Positions 20,228-28,191 of a stretch of DNA of 64,000 bases are shown one piece after another. Origin of the DNA: Parahaliea aestuarii (GTDB lineage Bacteria; Pseudomonadota; Gammaproteobacteria; Pseudomonadales; Halieaceae). Numbering within the stretch: the stretch's first letter is position 1; each line of letters begins with the position of its first letter. The DNA lies in NCBI RefSeq assembly GCF_008064635.1, contig NZ_VRYZ01000003.1, positions 248,001 through 312,000 of the forward strand. Direction: 5' to 3'. The notes under the pieces are model-generated. The model was not told where the DNA came from. It saw only the letters and a list, made by a program, of their open reading frames with translations, and did no database searches. A program made the translations under genes and the position numbers.

Positions 20228-21673
20228 ATGAAACTGACCATGCCCCGCTTCGACCAGGCTCGCGTACTGGTGCTGGGGGATATCATGCTCGACCGTTACT
20301 GGGCGGGCCCCACCTCGCGTATATCCCCCGAGGCACCGGTGCCGGTGGTCAGGGTGGAGCAGATCACGGACCGCCCCGGCGGCGCCGGTAACGTGGCGCT
20401 GAATATCGCGGCTCTCGGCACCGGCGCCACCCTCGGCGGCTACACCGGTCGCGACGAGATGGCCGACACCCTGCAGGCCATGCTGGAAGGGGCCGGGGTC
20501 AAATGTGTTTTCGAGCGCCTCGACGACATGCCCACAATCACCAAGCTGCGGGTGATCAGTCGCCAGCAGCAGCTGATTCGTCTCGACTTTGAAGCGAGTG
20601 AGTTTTGCGCTCCCGGCCACAGCCTGGAACAGCACTGGTCCAGCCTGTTAGAGGGTTGTGGCGCGCTGGTGCTGTCCGACTACGCCAAGGGTGCGCTGGT
20701 CGACCCGCAGCCGCTGATCGGTGCGGCGAAGGCGGTCGGGGTGCCGGTGCTGGTGGATCCGAAGGGCACCGACTTCAGCCGTTACCGCGGCGCCACCCTG
20801 CTGACCCCCAACCTGCACGAGTTCGAGGCAGTTGCCGGGCGCTGCCGCAGCGAGCAGGACCTGGTGGCGGCGGGGGAAAAGCTGATGACCGAGCTGGACC
20901 TTGCGGGCCTGCTGATCACCCGCGGTGAACACGGCATGACCCTGTTGCGCCCCGGCGTCGAGGAGCTGCACCTGCCGGCCCGGGCCCGGGAGGTGTTCGA
21001 TGTGACCGGTGCCGGGGATACGGTGATCGCCGTACTGGCGGCCTCCCTTGCCGGCGGTGCGCCGTTGCCGGATGCGGTGGCCCTGGCCAATATCGCCGCC
21101 AGCATCGTGGTTGGCAAACTGGGCACCGCCGCCGTGAGCGCTCCCGAGCTGCGCCGGGCGGTGCAGTCGGAGACCGGCTCCGAGCGCGGCGCCCTGAGCC
21201 TGGACCAGCTGGCCGTGGTTGTCGCCGACGCCCGCGCCCAGGGCGAGAAAGTGGTCTTCACCAACGGCTGTTTCGACATCATCCACGCCGGCCATGTCAG
21301 CTATCTCGAGCAGGCGCGCAAGCTGGGTGACCGCCTGATTGTGGCGGTCAACAGCGATGCCTCGGTGCGCCGCCTCAAGGGCAGCGGCCGTCCCATCAAC
21401 CCCCAGGATCGGCGCATGGCAGTCCTGGCCGGGCTGGAGGCGGTGGACTGGGTGGTCTGTTTCGACGACGACACGCCGGTCTCCCTGCTGGACGTTCTCA
21501 AGCCGGATGTACTGGTAAAAGGCGGCGACTACGACAAGGCGGGCGTAGTCGGCTGGGAGGTCGTCGAAGGCTACGGCGGCGAGGTCCAGGTGCTGGGCTT
21601 CGTCGACAATGTCTCTACCACGGCAATCGTGGAGCGCATCCAGCGCAACCAGGGGCAGGACCCGTCGCAGTAA
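20228..21673 (+). CDS. hldE: Bifunctional heptose-7-phosphate kinase / heptose-1-phosphate adenylyltransferase
   Basis: Supplies ADP-heptose for the LPS inner core. At 481 residues, the N-terminal ribokinase-like domain contains VLVLGDIMLDRYWAGPTSRI, PGGAGNVALNIAALG and the catalytic VTGAGDTVIAVLAA. The C-terminal domain is a cytidylyltransferase-like unit with FTNGCFDIIHAGHVSYLEQA and NSDASVRRLKG. ATG 20228 gives the family start and follows a purine-rich site. Its pairing with waaA, 2 kb on, fits LPS core assembly. Confidence 0.97.
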   Translation: MKLTMPRFDQARVLVLGDIMLDRYWAGPTSRISPEAPVPVVRVEQITDRPGGAGNVALNIAALGTGATLGGYTGRDEMADTLQAMLEGAGVKCVFERLDDMPTITKLRVISRQQQLIRLDFEASEFCAPGHSLEQHWSSLLEGCGALVLSDYAKGALVDPQPLIGAAKAVGVPVLVDPKGTDFSRYRGATLLTPNLHEFEAVAGRCRSEQDLVAAGEKLMTELDLAGLLITRGEHGMTLLRPGVEELHLPARAREVFDVTGAGDTVIAVLAASLAGGAPLPDAVALANIAASIVVGKLGTAAVSAPELRRAVQSETGSERGALSLDQLAVVVADARAQGEKVVFTNGCFDIIHAGHVSYLEQARKLGDRLIVAVNSDASVRRLKGSGRPINPQDRRMAVLAGLEAVDWVVCFDDDTPVSLLDVLKPDVLVKGGDYDKAGVVGWEVVEGYGGEVQVLGFVDNVSTTAIVERIQRNQGQDPSQ

Positions 21674-21688
21674 GCGCCCGCGCTGCGG

Positions 21689-22480
21689 CTACGCGTCTTT
21701 CATCGCCGCGCGTGCCGCAGCCACATTGGCCGCCAGGTGGCTCGGGGTGATGGTGCCGATAATGGCGGCGCTGCTGCCCGGGTGGCCGAAGATCAGGTCC
21801 ATGCTGGCCCGCACCGGATCATCCACAGTGCTGCTCAGGTGTCCGCTGGCCAGGGCTTTCTTGATCAGCGCGCCCCTGCCCAGGCGCGCACATTCCGCCA
21901 GCACCGCTTCTTCATCCCGGTAGTCCAGGTTGTAGGTCAGCATGACGCAGTCGCTCTGCTGCGCCGCCGCGATGCCGCCGGTCACCGTTTTGGTGGACAT
22001 GCCAAAGGCGCGGATCAAGCCCTGCTTTTTCAGGTCCGCCAGCGCCTGCAGGGTGCCGAAGTTCTCGATGATCTGCAGGTCGTTGCCGTCGGAGTGCACC
22101 AGTACCAGATCGATGACCTCACAGCGCAGACGCGACAGGCTGCGCTGCACAGAGAAGTGCACGTGCTCCGGGCTGAAATCGAAGCGAGACTGGCCGCCCT
22201 CAAACTCCTCTCCCACCTTGGAGCAGATCAGCCAGTCCTTGCGCTGCCCCTCTAACAGTGGCCCCAGTCGCTCTTCGCTGCGCCCGTAGGCCGGGGCGGT
22301 GTCGATCAGGTTGATGCCGAGATCGCGCGCCTGGTTGAGCAGGGCGCGGGCCGCGCGGTCGTCGGGGATGACAAAACCCCCGGGGTATTTCACGCCCTGG
22401 TCGCGGCCCAGTTTCACCGTCCCCAGGCCCAGTGCACTCACCGCCAGGCCGGTGCTGCCCAGCGGCCGCAACCAGCTCAT
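21689..22480 (-). CDS. Aldo/keto reductase family oxidoreductase
   Basis: 263 residues with the aldo/keto reductase TIM-barrel hallmarks: RPLGSTGLAVSALGLGTVKL at the start, GINLIDTAPAYGRSEERLGP with catalytic Asp and Tyr, a Lys at ICSKVGEEF, and DLVLVHSDGND at the position of the catalytic His. Late NAD(P)-binding residues are seen in FGHPGSSAAIIGTITP. Slightly short for the family. Its ATG overlaps the stop of the upstream FAD oxidoreductase gene, so the two are coupled and may act in sequence on one substrate, which is unknown. Confidence 0.88.
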   Translation of the reverse strand: MSWLRPLGSTGLAVSALGLGTVKLGRDQGVKYPGGFVIPDDRAARALLNQARDLGINLIDTAPAYGRSEERLGPLLEGQRKDWLICSKVGEEFEGGQSRFDFSPEHVHFSVQRSLSRLRCEVIDLVLVHSDGNDLQIIENFGTLQALADLKKQGLIRAFGMSTKTVTGGIAAAQQSDCVMLTYNLDYRDEEAVLAECARLGRGALIKKALASGHLSSTVDDPVRASMDLIFGHPGSSAAIIGTITPSHLAANVAAARAAMKDA

Positions 22481-23673
22481 TTGAAGGCCTCATCCCAGCA
22501 GGGGGTGGCAATATCGGGGCGGCCCAGTCCCGCCAGCGCGGACAGATCAGTGGCAGGGCCGGGTTGCAGGCCCTGTTCCTGCAGGCTGGTCTCCACGGAG
22601 GTCGCCAAATCCGGGCTCAGGGTCAGTTTGGTGGGCCAGCCCACCAGCGCGTTGTCCACGCCTTCCACCGCGCCCAGGTAGGCGGCATCGGGCTTCAGCA
22701 GTCGCGACTGGCGTGGTTCTGCCCGGTCCAGGCGGATGGTGGCCCACTCGCTGCGCCCCAGGTCCAGCCAGGGCATCAGCTGGCGCAGTTCACTCTGCGC
22801 CTTGTGAATCAGTTCCTGGGGTTCGGCGTCGGTATTTTCGGTGGCCAGATCCCCGCCCAGGTACCAGACCGGCTCTTCGCTGGCGGTGCGGTGGCTGGAA
22901 ATGGTCAGCCGCGGCGACGGGTTGCTGCCGCTGCAGTGGGCGAAAAAGGGCTCCCGGTACTGGTGTTTGACCAACACCTGCTGCAGGGGTCGGCGCTGCA
23001 TGGCGGGGGCGGTGGCGCCGAGGCGACGGATCAGGTCCTCGTTGCCGGCCCCTGCGGTCAGCAGCAACTGGCGTGGCCGCAGGGTACAGTGCTGCCAGCG
23101 CAGCTCCGCGCGGCGGTTTTCACAAACCAGTTGGCAGGTATCCCAGTCGATACGGAATATGCTGTCGCGGTAGCGGTCGGCAAGCGTGTGCAGCAGGGAC
23201 GGCACATCCAGCACCAGGTCCACAAGCCGGTACACCTGGCCCTGGAAAGCACTCGATCGCAGCGGTGCCGGGTAGTCCCGGCGGGCGAGCTTTTCCACGC
23301 GTCCGCGCAGCATTTTGCTGGCGAAGAAGGAGCTGACCCGCGAGCCGAGTCCGCCGCTGGACCACAGGTAGAAGTCCTCGCTCAGCACCTGGCAGCCGCG
23401 CAGGTCCACCGGGCCGTTTCCACTCAGGCAGCTGCGCCACAGGTCCGGCATGCTGGCGATGGCCTCGGAACCGGCGTTCAGGGCACCGCCCAGCGCGTAT
23501 TTGATACCGCCGTGGATCATGCCCTGGGAGGCGATTGTCTGCCGGGAACCCAGCGCCTCCTGCTCAAACAGCACGGCGTTGTAGCCCCGCTGACGCAGGT
23601 GATTGAGAGTCCACAGTCCGGCGATTCCACCGCCGATAATTGCAACGTCTACCTGTAGCGTGGTCGCGCTCAT
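22477..23673 (-). CDS. FAD-dependent oxidoreductase (DAO / glycerol-3-phosphate dehydrogenase-like)
   Basis: 398 residues from ATG 23673. The N-terminus holds the dinucleotide-binding motif VDVAIIGGGIAGLWTLNHLR and the ribose-binding acid in AVLFEQ. The segment ALGSRQTIASQGMIHGGIKY is characteristic of glycerol-3-phosphate dehydrogenase-like DAO proteins. The C-terminal YLGAVEGVDNALVGWPTKLT lies near the second FAD contact. No membrane segment. Coupled by a 4-bp overlap to the aldo/keto reductase gene and divergent from waaA across 139 bp. Substrate not identifiable; a hydroxy acid or polyol is plausible. Confidence 0.85.
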   Translation of the reverse strand: MSATTLQVDVAIIGGGIAGLWTLNHLRQRGYNAVLFEQEALGSRQTIASQGMIHGGIKYALGGALNAGSEAIASMPDLWRSCLSGNGPVDLRGCQVLSEDFYLWSSGGLGSRVSSFFASKMLRGRVEKLARRDYPAPLRSSAFQGQVYRLVDLVLDVPSLLHTLADRYRDSIFRIDWDTCQLVCENRRAELRWQHCTLRPRQLLLTAGAGNEDLIRRLGATAPAMQRRPLQQVLVKHQYREPFFAHCSGSNPSPRLTISSHRTASEEPVWYLGGDLATENTDAEPQELIHKAQSELRQLMPWLDLGRSEWATIRLDRAEPRQSRLLKPDAAYLGAVEGVDNALVGWPTKLTLSPDLATSVETSLQEQGLQPGPATDLSALAGLGRPDIATPCWDEAFK

Positions 23674-23812
23674 AAAGCCATCCGCGAGAATGAGGCGCCA
23701 GTATACCTTCTGGCGAGCCGGCATGCGGCCCCGCGATGGTGGGGCGCTGTACTGGCGAGGGCTACGGGTGGCGGGTATCCTGCCACTGGCCAACACCGCC
23801 ACCGGAGCCACG

Positions 23813-25087
23813 ATGCGCCTGCTCTACAGTCTGCTGTTTTACTGCCTGATGCCTTTTGTGCTGCTGCGCATGTTGTGGCGTTCGCGCCTGGCGCCGGCCT
23901 ACCGCCGCCGCTGGGCTGAGCGTCTCGGCTTTTTCACTGCCCCGGCAGATGTCCGGCCGCTCATCTGGGTACATGCGGTATCGGTAGGCGAGACCCTCGC
24001 GGCGGCGCCGGTGATCGAGGCACTGTTGCAGCGCTATCCCGGCCACCAGCTCGCGGTCACCACCACCACACCCACGGGATCAGAGCGGGTAATGGCCCTG
24101 TTCGGTGAGCGCGTATTTCACGTCTATGCGCCCTGGGATCTTCCCGGCGCGGTGCGGCGTTTCGTTCGACGCCTGCAGCCGCAGCTGCTGCTGATCATGG
24201 AAACCGAGCTGTGGCCCAATATGCTTCACTACAGCGCGGCCGCCGGTTGCCGCGTAGTGCTGGCCAATGCCCGCCTGTCGGCGCGGTCCGCCAAAGGCTA
24301 CGCCCGCCTGGGTGGGCTGACCAGGAAGATGCTGGGCCAGCTGGACTGCGTGGCCTGCCAGGCCCGCGCTGACGGTGAGCGTTTTGTCGAGCTCGGCCTG
24401 CCGCGAGAGCGTCTGCATTTGACCGGCAGTATCAAGTTCGACCTTGAACTGGGTGAATCGCTGCGCCGGGAGGCGGCGAAGCTGCGCGGCGACCTGGCCT
24501 GTGAGCAGCGTCCGGTGCTGGTGGCGGCCAGTACGCACCCGGGTGAAGACGAACAGATTCTGGATGCCTTCAGCGCCCTGCGTGAGCAGTACCCGGCGTT
24601 GCTACTGGTGCTGGTGCCGCGTCACCCTGAGCGCTTCGACAGTGTGGCGGCGTTGTGCGAGGCGCGGGGCTGGCGGGTGCTGCGCCGCTCGGCCGGGCGA
24701 GCCCCGGCGCCGGCAGACGACATCCTGCTGGGCGATACCATGGGCGAGTTGCTGCTGCTGCTGAGTGCGGCGCGGGTGGCGATTATCGGCGGCAGCCTGA
24801 TCGAGCACGGCGGGCACAATGTGCTGGAAGCGGCGGCCTGGGGCGCTCCGGTGGTCACCGGGCCGTGGATGTTCAATTTCGAGGAGATCAGCCGCCTGCT
24901 GGTGGCGGAAGGGGGCATGATCCGCCTAGAACAGCCGCAGCAACTGGCGGCAACGCTACTGCAATTGCTGGACGACGAGCCCCGCTGTCAGCGCATGGGG
25001 GCGGCGGGTCTGAAGGTGGTGTCCGAGAACGGCGGCGCCCGGGAGCGCCTGCTGCATCTGGTGGCGGAACAGTTGCCGCCGCCCTGA
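23813..25087 (+). CDS. waaA: 3-deoxy-D-manno-octulosonic acid (Kdo) transferase
   Basis: Transfers Kdo from CMP-Kdo to lipid A precursor (GT30), at the inner face of the inner membrane. The 424-residue protein starts with a membrane anchor (MRLLYSLLFYCLMPFVLLRM), then RRRWAERLGFF and WVHAVSVGETLAAAPVIEAL with the catalytic Glu, TTTTPTGSERV, METELWPNML and NARLSARSAKGYARLG. Near the C-terminus GGSLIEHGGHNVLEAAAWG is the donor-binding signature. ATG 23813 gives the family start. It converges on tolC with an 18-bp gap. Confidence 0.96.
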   Translation: MRLLYSLLFYCLMPFVLLRMLWRSRLAPAYRRRWAERLGFFTAPADVRPLIWVHAVSVGETLAAAPVIEALLQRYPGHQLAVTTTTPTGSERVMALFGERVFHVYAPWDLPGAVRRFVRRLQPQLLLIMETELWPNMLHYSAAAGCRVVLANARLSARSAKGYARLGGLTRKMLGQLDCVACQARADGERFVELGLPRERLHLTGSIKFDLELGESLRREAAKLRGDLACEQRPVLVAASTHPGEDEQILDAFSALREQYPALLLVLVPRHPERFDSVAALCEARGWRVLRRSAGRAPAPADDILLGDTMGELLLLLSAARVAIIGGSLIEHGGHNVLEAAAWGAPVVTGPWMFNFEEISRLLVAEGGMIRLEQPQQLAATLLQLLDDEPRCQRMGAAGLKVVSENGGARERLLHLVAEQLPPP

Positions 25088-25105
25088 GGCGACGGCAGCC
25101 AGCTT

Positions 25106-26521
25106 TCAGGGTGTGCTGCTGGCGGTCGGTGCCGGGGGTTCTTCCAGCGCTCCGTCGAGACGGTAGACGTCTTCCGGGCTCAGCAGTCCGGCCTGCTCTT
25201 TCAGGCGCAGAATGTCGATGATGTAGTCGTAACGACTGTTGGCGTAGTCACGCTCGGCGGCAAACAGGGTGTTCTGTGCGTTGAGTACGTCAACAACGTT
25301 ACGCGTCCCGACTTCGTAACCCGCCTGAGTGGCATCCAGGGCGCTCTTCGAAGAGACGATGCTCTGCTTGCGCGCGGCGACCCGGGATACATCGGTCATC
25401 ACTGTCATGTGCAGGGAGCGGGTGTTGGTCACCGTGTTGCGGGTCAGGTTGATGCGGTTCTCGCGGCTGGCGTTGAACTGTTCGGCGGCCTGGCGGCGAT
25501 TGGCGCTGATGGCGCCGCCGCTGAACAGGGGTACCTGCAGGCTGATCTGCCACTGGTTCTGCTCGGTGTCGTTGTCCGGCGAGGTGTCGAACTCGGTGGA
25601 GGGGTTCCGGGTCAGGTCGCCCTCGGTGCTGTAGTCGGAGTAGGCGTAGCTACCCACCACCTTGGGAGCATGCCCGTACTTGTTCGCCTTGGCGGTATTG
25701 CGCGCCACTTCCTCGGCGTAGCGGGCGGCCTGCAATTGGAAATTGTTTTCCAGCGCGAAGTCTACCCAGGCGGCGCGGTCGGTGGGCTCGGGGTTCTTCA
25801 CCTCGAAGTCTTCGGACAGCACGCTGAGGGTGTCGTGGTGCTGGCCGGTGAGTACCGACAGCTGCTCCAGCGCCACACGGACATTGTTCTCATCGACAAT
25901 GCGATTCACCCTGGACAGGTCGAAGGCGGCCTGCGCTTCGTAGACATCGGTAATGGCGATCAGGCCCACCTCGAAGCGCTGCTGGGTCTGCTCCAGCTGG
26001 CGCTCAAAGGCGCGTTCTGCGGCCTGTGAGGCGGACAGGTTGTCCTGGGCGCGCAGTACACCGAGGTAGGCTTCCACCGTGCGCACGATCAGGTTCTGCT
26101 GGTTGGCGGCGAATGTGGCCTCCGCCTGCTTGGTGAATTCCTTGCCGGACTGGAAGGTAAACCACGCGGGCAGGTCAAAGATGGCCTGGTTCAGGGAGAC
26201 CTGGTAGCCGTCGGTGGCGGTGTCGGTATTGGTGAAGGTGTCGATGCGGCCAAAGCCGCCGCTGTCGACGATACCGACACTCTCCGCGCTGCGATCCTGG
26301 TCGGAGTCGGTGTAGTCGTAGGTACCGTTGATCTGCGGCAGCAGGGCGGCGCGGCCCAGGTTTTCATTTTCGAGGTTGGCGCGGTACTGGGCCTGTTCAG
26401 CCTTCAGTTGGGCGTCGTTTTCCAGTGCGAGCTCGTAGATATCGCGCAGCGATTCAGCCTGGGCGGCCTGCACGCCAAGAAACATTGACAGCGCGAGCAG
26501 CGCAAGTCCGTTAGATTTCAT
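25106..26521 (-). CDS. tolC: TolC family outer-membrane efflux/secretion protein
   Basis: Outer-membrane channel-tunnel for tripartite efflux pumps and type I secretion. 471 residues from ATG 26521, which has GGGA 6 nt upstream, with a signal peptide (MKSNGLALLALSMFLGVQAA, cleavage after AQA). The mature start ESLRDIYELALENDAQLKA is classic TolC, and long coiled helices recur in two structurally repeated halves (AEAEQ-rich; GYEVGTRNVVDVLNAQNTLF). It could partner the RND pump at 42.6-46.7 kb, but that is inference. Divergent from the DUF1249 gene with a 294-bp gap. Confidence 0.93.
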   Translation of the reverse strand: MKSNGLALLALSMFLGVQAAQAESLRDIYELALENDAQLKAEQAQYRANLENENLGRAALLPQINGTYDYTDSDQDRSAESVGIVDSGGFGRIDTFTNTDTATDGYQVSLNQAIFDLPAWFTFQSGKEFTKQAEATFAANQQNLIVRTVEAYLGVLRAQDNLSASQAAERAFERQLEQTQQRFEVGLIAITDVYEAQAAFDLSRVNRIVDENNVRVALEQLSVLTGQHHDTLSVLSEDFEVKNPEPTDRAAWVDFALENNFQLQAARYAEEVARNTAKANKYGHAPKVVGSYAYSDYSTEGDLTRNPSTEFDTSPDNDTEQNQWQISLQVPLFSGGAISANRRQAAEQFNASRENRINLTRNTVTNTRSLHMTVMTDVSRVAARKQSIVSSKSALDATQAGYEVGTRNVVDVLNAQNTLFAAERDYANSRYDYIIDILRLKEQAGLLSPEDVYRLDGALEEPPAPTASSTP

Positions 26522-26815
26522 GGATTTTCCCTGTGTCAAGCGGGTAAGCGCGTGGCAGTTTACCAGTGTGGCTGCGGTGGCGCATGTTAATACGCCGCAA
26601 TAAAAGCCGCCGGCCAGCCGTCGAAAGTGCCATGGTAAGTGCTACACTCAGTAATCGTCCACGCAGGAGCGGACTATCTGTCGCGCTACAGCGTGTATTC
26701 GTCGCAGACGACTCCCCCGAGCCGGCTGTACATCCGGGTCGGCACTGAACCTGTGTGCCGAGTACAGCTGGGTGAAAAGACAGCAGTAACCCTGCAACAG
26801 CAAGCGGAGACAGTA

Positions 26816-27265
26816 ATGAGCGTACAGCGGGCTCGCAAGCGGGCCTTCAAAATGGATCTCGTCAAACTGCATGCAGTTTGTGAAGCCAATTACGCCCGTC
26901 TGCTGCGCCTGTTCCCGGACTATGAACACAGCAACAGCCGGGAGTTCCATGTCGGCCCTGCGCGGGTGGTGCTGGAAGTGCTGGAGCGCAGCCGTTACAC
27001 CACCTTCTTCCGGGTGCAGCAGTACCATGCCGACGACCGCTGGCTCGGCAGTCTGCGGGTAGAGGTGCGGGCCTATCACGATGCCGGCATGCTCGAGGTC
27101 GGCGCCTTCCAGTCCCATCGTCGCATCGCGGCCCGCTACGACTACCCCAATACCCACATGCTGCAACAGGACGAGAAGATCCAGCAGAACCACTTTCTCG
27201 CCGAGTGGCTGGAGCACTGTCTCGGCCACGGCCGCGTCGATACTGTCCACGTCGTTAACGGCTGA
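26816..27265 (+). CDS. DUF1249 family protein (YqiB-like)
   Basis: 149 residues from ATG 26816, preceded by GCGGAGA; the frame is open upstream but without resemblance to the family. Motifs include DLVKLHAVCEANYARLLRLF, TTFFRVQQYHADDRW and RIAARYDYPNTHMLQQDEK, which are typical of YqiB. Cytoplasmic, no membrane segment, function unknown. It forms an operon with cpdA, 19 bp downstream, as in other gammaproteobacteria. nudF, the usual upstream partner, is missing here. Confidence 0.9.
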   Translation: MSVQRARKRAFKMDLVKLHAVCEANYARLLRLFPDYEHSNSREFHVGPARVVLEVLERSRYTTFFRVQQYHADDRWLGSLRVEVRAYHDAGMLEVGAFQSHRRIAARYDYPNTHMLQQDEKIQQNHFLAEWLEHCLGHGRVDTVHVVNG

Positions 27266-27284
27266 CTCCGGACGCTGCGGCGCC

Positions 27285-28130
27285 ATGACACATTTCCTTG
27301 CACAGCGACAGGACCTTCCACACGACGGCGGCACGGTTCGCATTTGTCAGTTCACCGATTGCCATCTCGCCGGCGAGCGCGGCGGCCGCCTGCTCGGTAT
27401 GGATACGGATCATTCCATGCTGGCAGTGATCGAGCAGGCGCGTCGCGATGGTCGCCGGGCGGATCTGGTGGTGGCGACCGGCGATCTCGCCGATGGCGGC
27501 GCGCCTGCGGCCTACCTGCGCTTGCAGGCGGCGCTGCAGGCCTTCTGCCCGCGGCAGTTCTGGCTGCCGGGCAACCACGATGACTGCGCCGCGATGGCCG
27601 CGGTGCCGGGCAGTGAGGAGCTGCTGTGCGGAGATCTGCGCATCGGCAACTGGCAGATATTGCTACTCAATTCCCAGATACCCGGCGAGATCGGCGGCGA
27701 GATCGGCGCCGACCAGCTCGGCGCGCTGCAGCGCGCGCTGCAGTCCGCCGCTGACGACCGCTTGCACACCCTGGTCTGCCTGCATCACCAGCCGGTGCCC
27801 ATCGGCTGTGACTGGCTGGATGAGCAGCGGGTGGCCGACGCCGACGCCCTGTTCGCCGTGGTGGAGCGCTTCCCCGGGGTGAAGGCCCTGCTGTGGGGAC
27901 ACGTCCACCAGGAGGTTGACCGCCGTCGCGGCGATCTGCGCCTGCTGTCATCGCCCTCCACCTGTGTGCAGTTCGCACCGGGCAGCGAGGACTTCCAGGC
28001 CGACGATCAGCCCCCCGGTTACCGCTGGCTGGAGCTGCACGAGGACGGCCGTCTCGACACCGGTGTCAGCCGGGTGCAGGGAGTGACCTTCGAGGTCAAC
28101 CTGCAGCAACGCGGATATTTGAAACACTGA
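27285..28130 (+). CDS. cpdA: 3',5'-cyclic-AMP phosphodiesterase CpdA-type metallophosphoesterase
   Basis: Hydrolyses cAMP, lowering CRP-dependent signalling. The 281-residue calcineurin-like phosphoesterase has all five metal motifs: ICQFTDCHLAG (DxH), VVATGDLADGG (GDxxD-like), WLPGNHDD (GNHD), VCLHHQPVPIG and LWGHVHQEVD (GHxH). The ATG at 27285 follows the DUF1249 stop by 19 bp. It is followed by parE after 61 bp; yqiA, often found between, is absent. Confidence 0.92.
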   Translation: MTHFLAQRQDLPHDGGTVRICQFTDCHLAGERGGRLLGMDTDHSMLAVIEQARRDGRRADLVVATGDLADGGAPAAYLRLQAALQAFCPRQFWLPGNHDDCAAMAAVPGSEELLCGDLRIGNWQILLLNSQIPGEIGGEIGADQLGALQRALQSAADDRLHTLVCLHHQPVPIGCDWLDEQRVADADALFAVVERFPGVKALLWGHVHQEVDRRRGDLRLLSSPSTCVQFAPGSEDFQADDQPPGYRWLELHEDGRLDTGVSRVQGVTFEVNLQQRGYLKH

Positions 28131-28191
28131 CGCTGCACAGCCGTGGCCCTTGTGTACAATGGGCCGCATTCACATCGATGTAACCGCAGGC

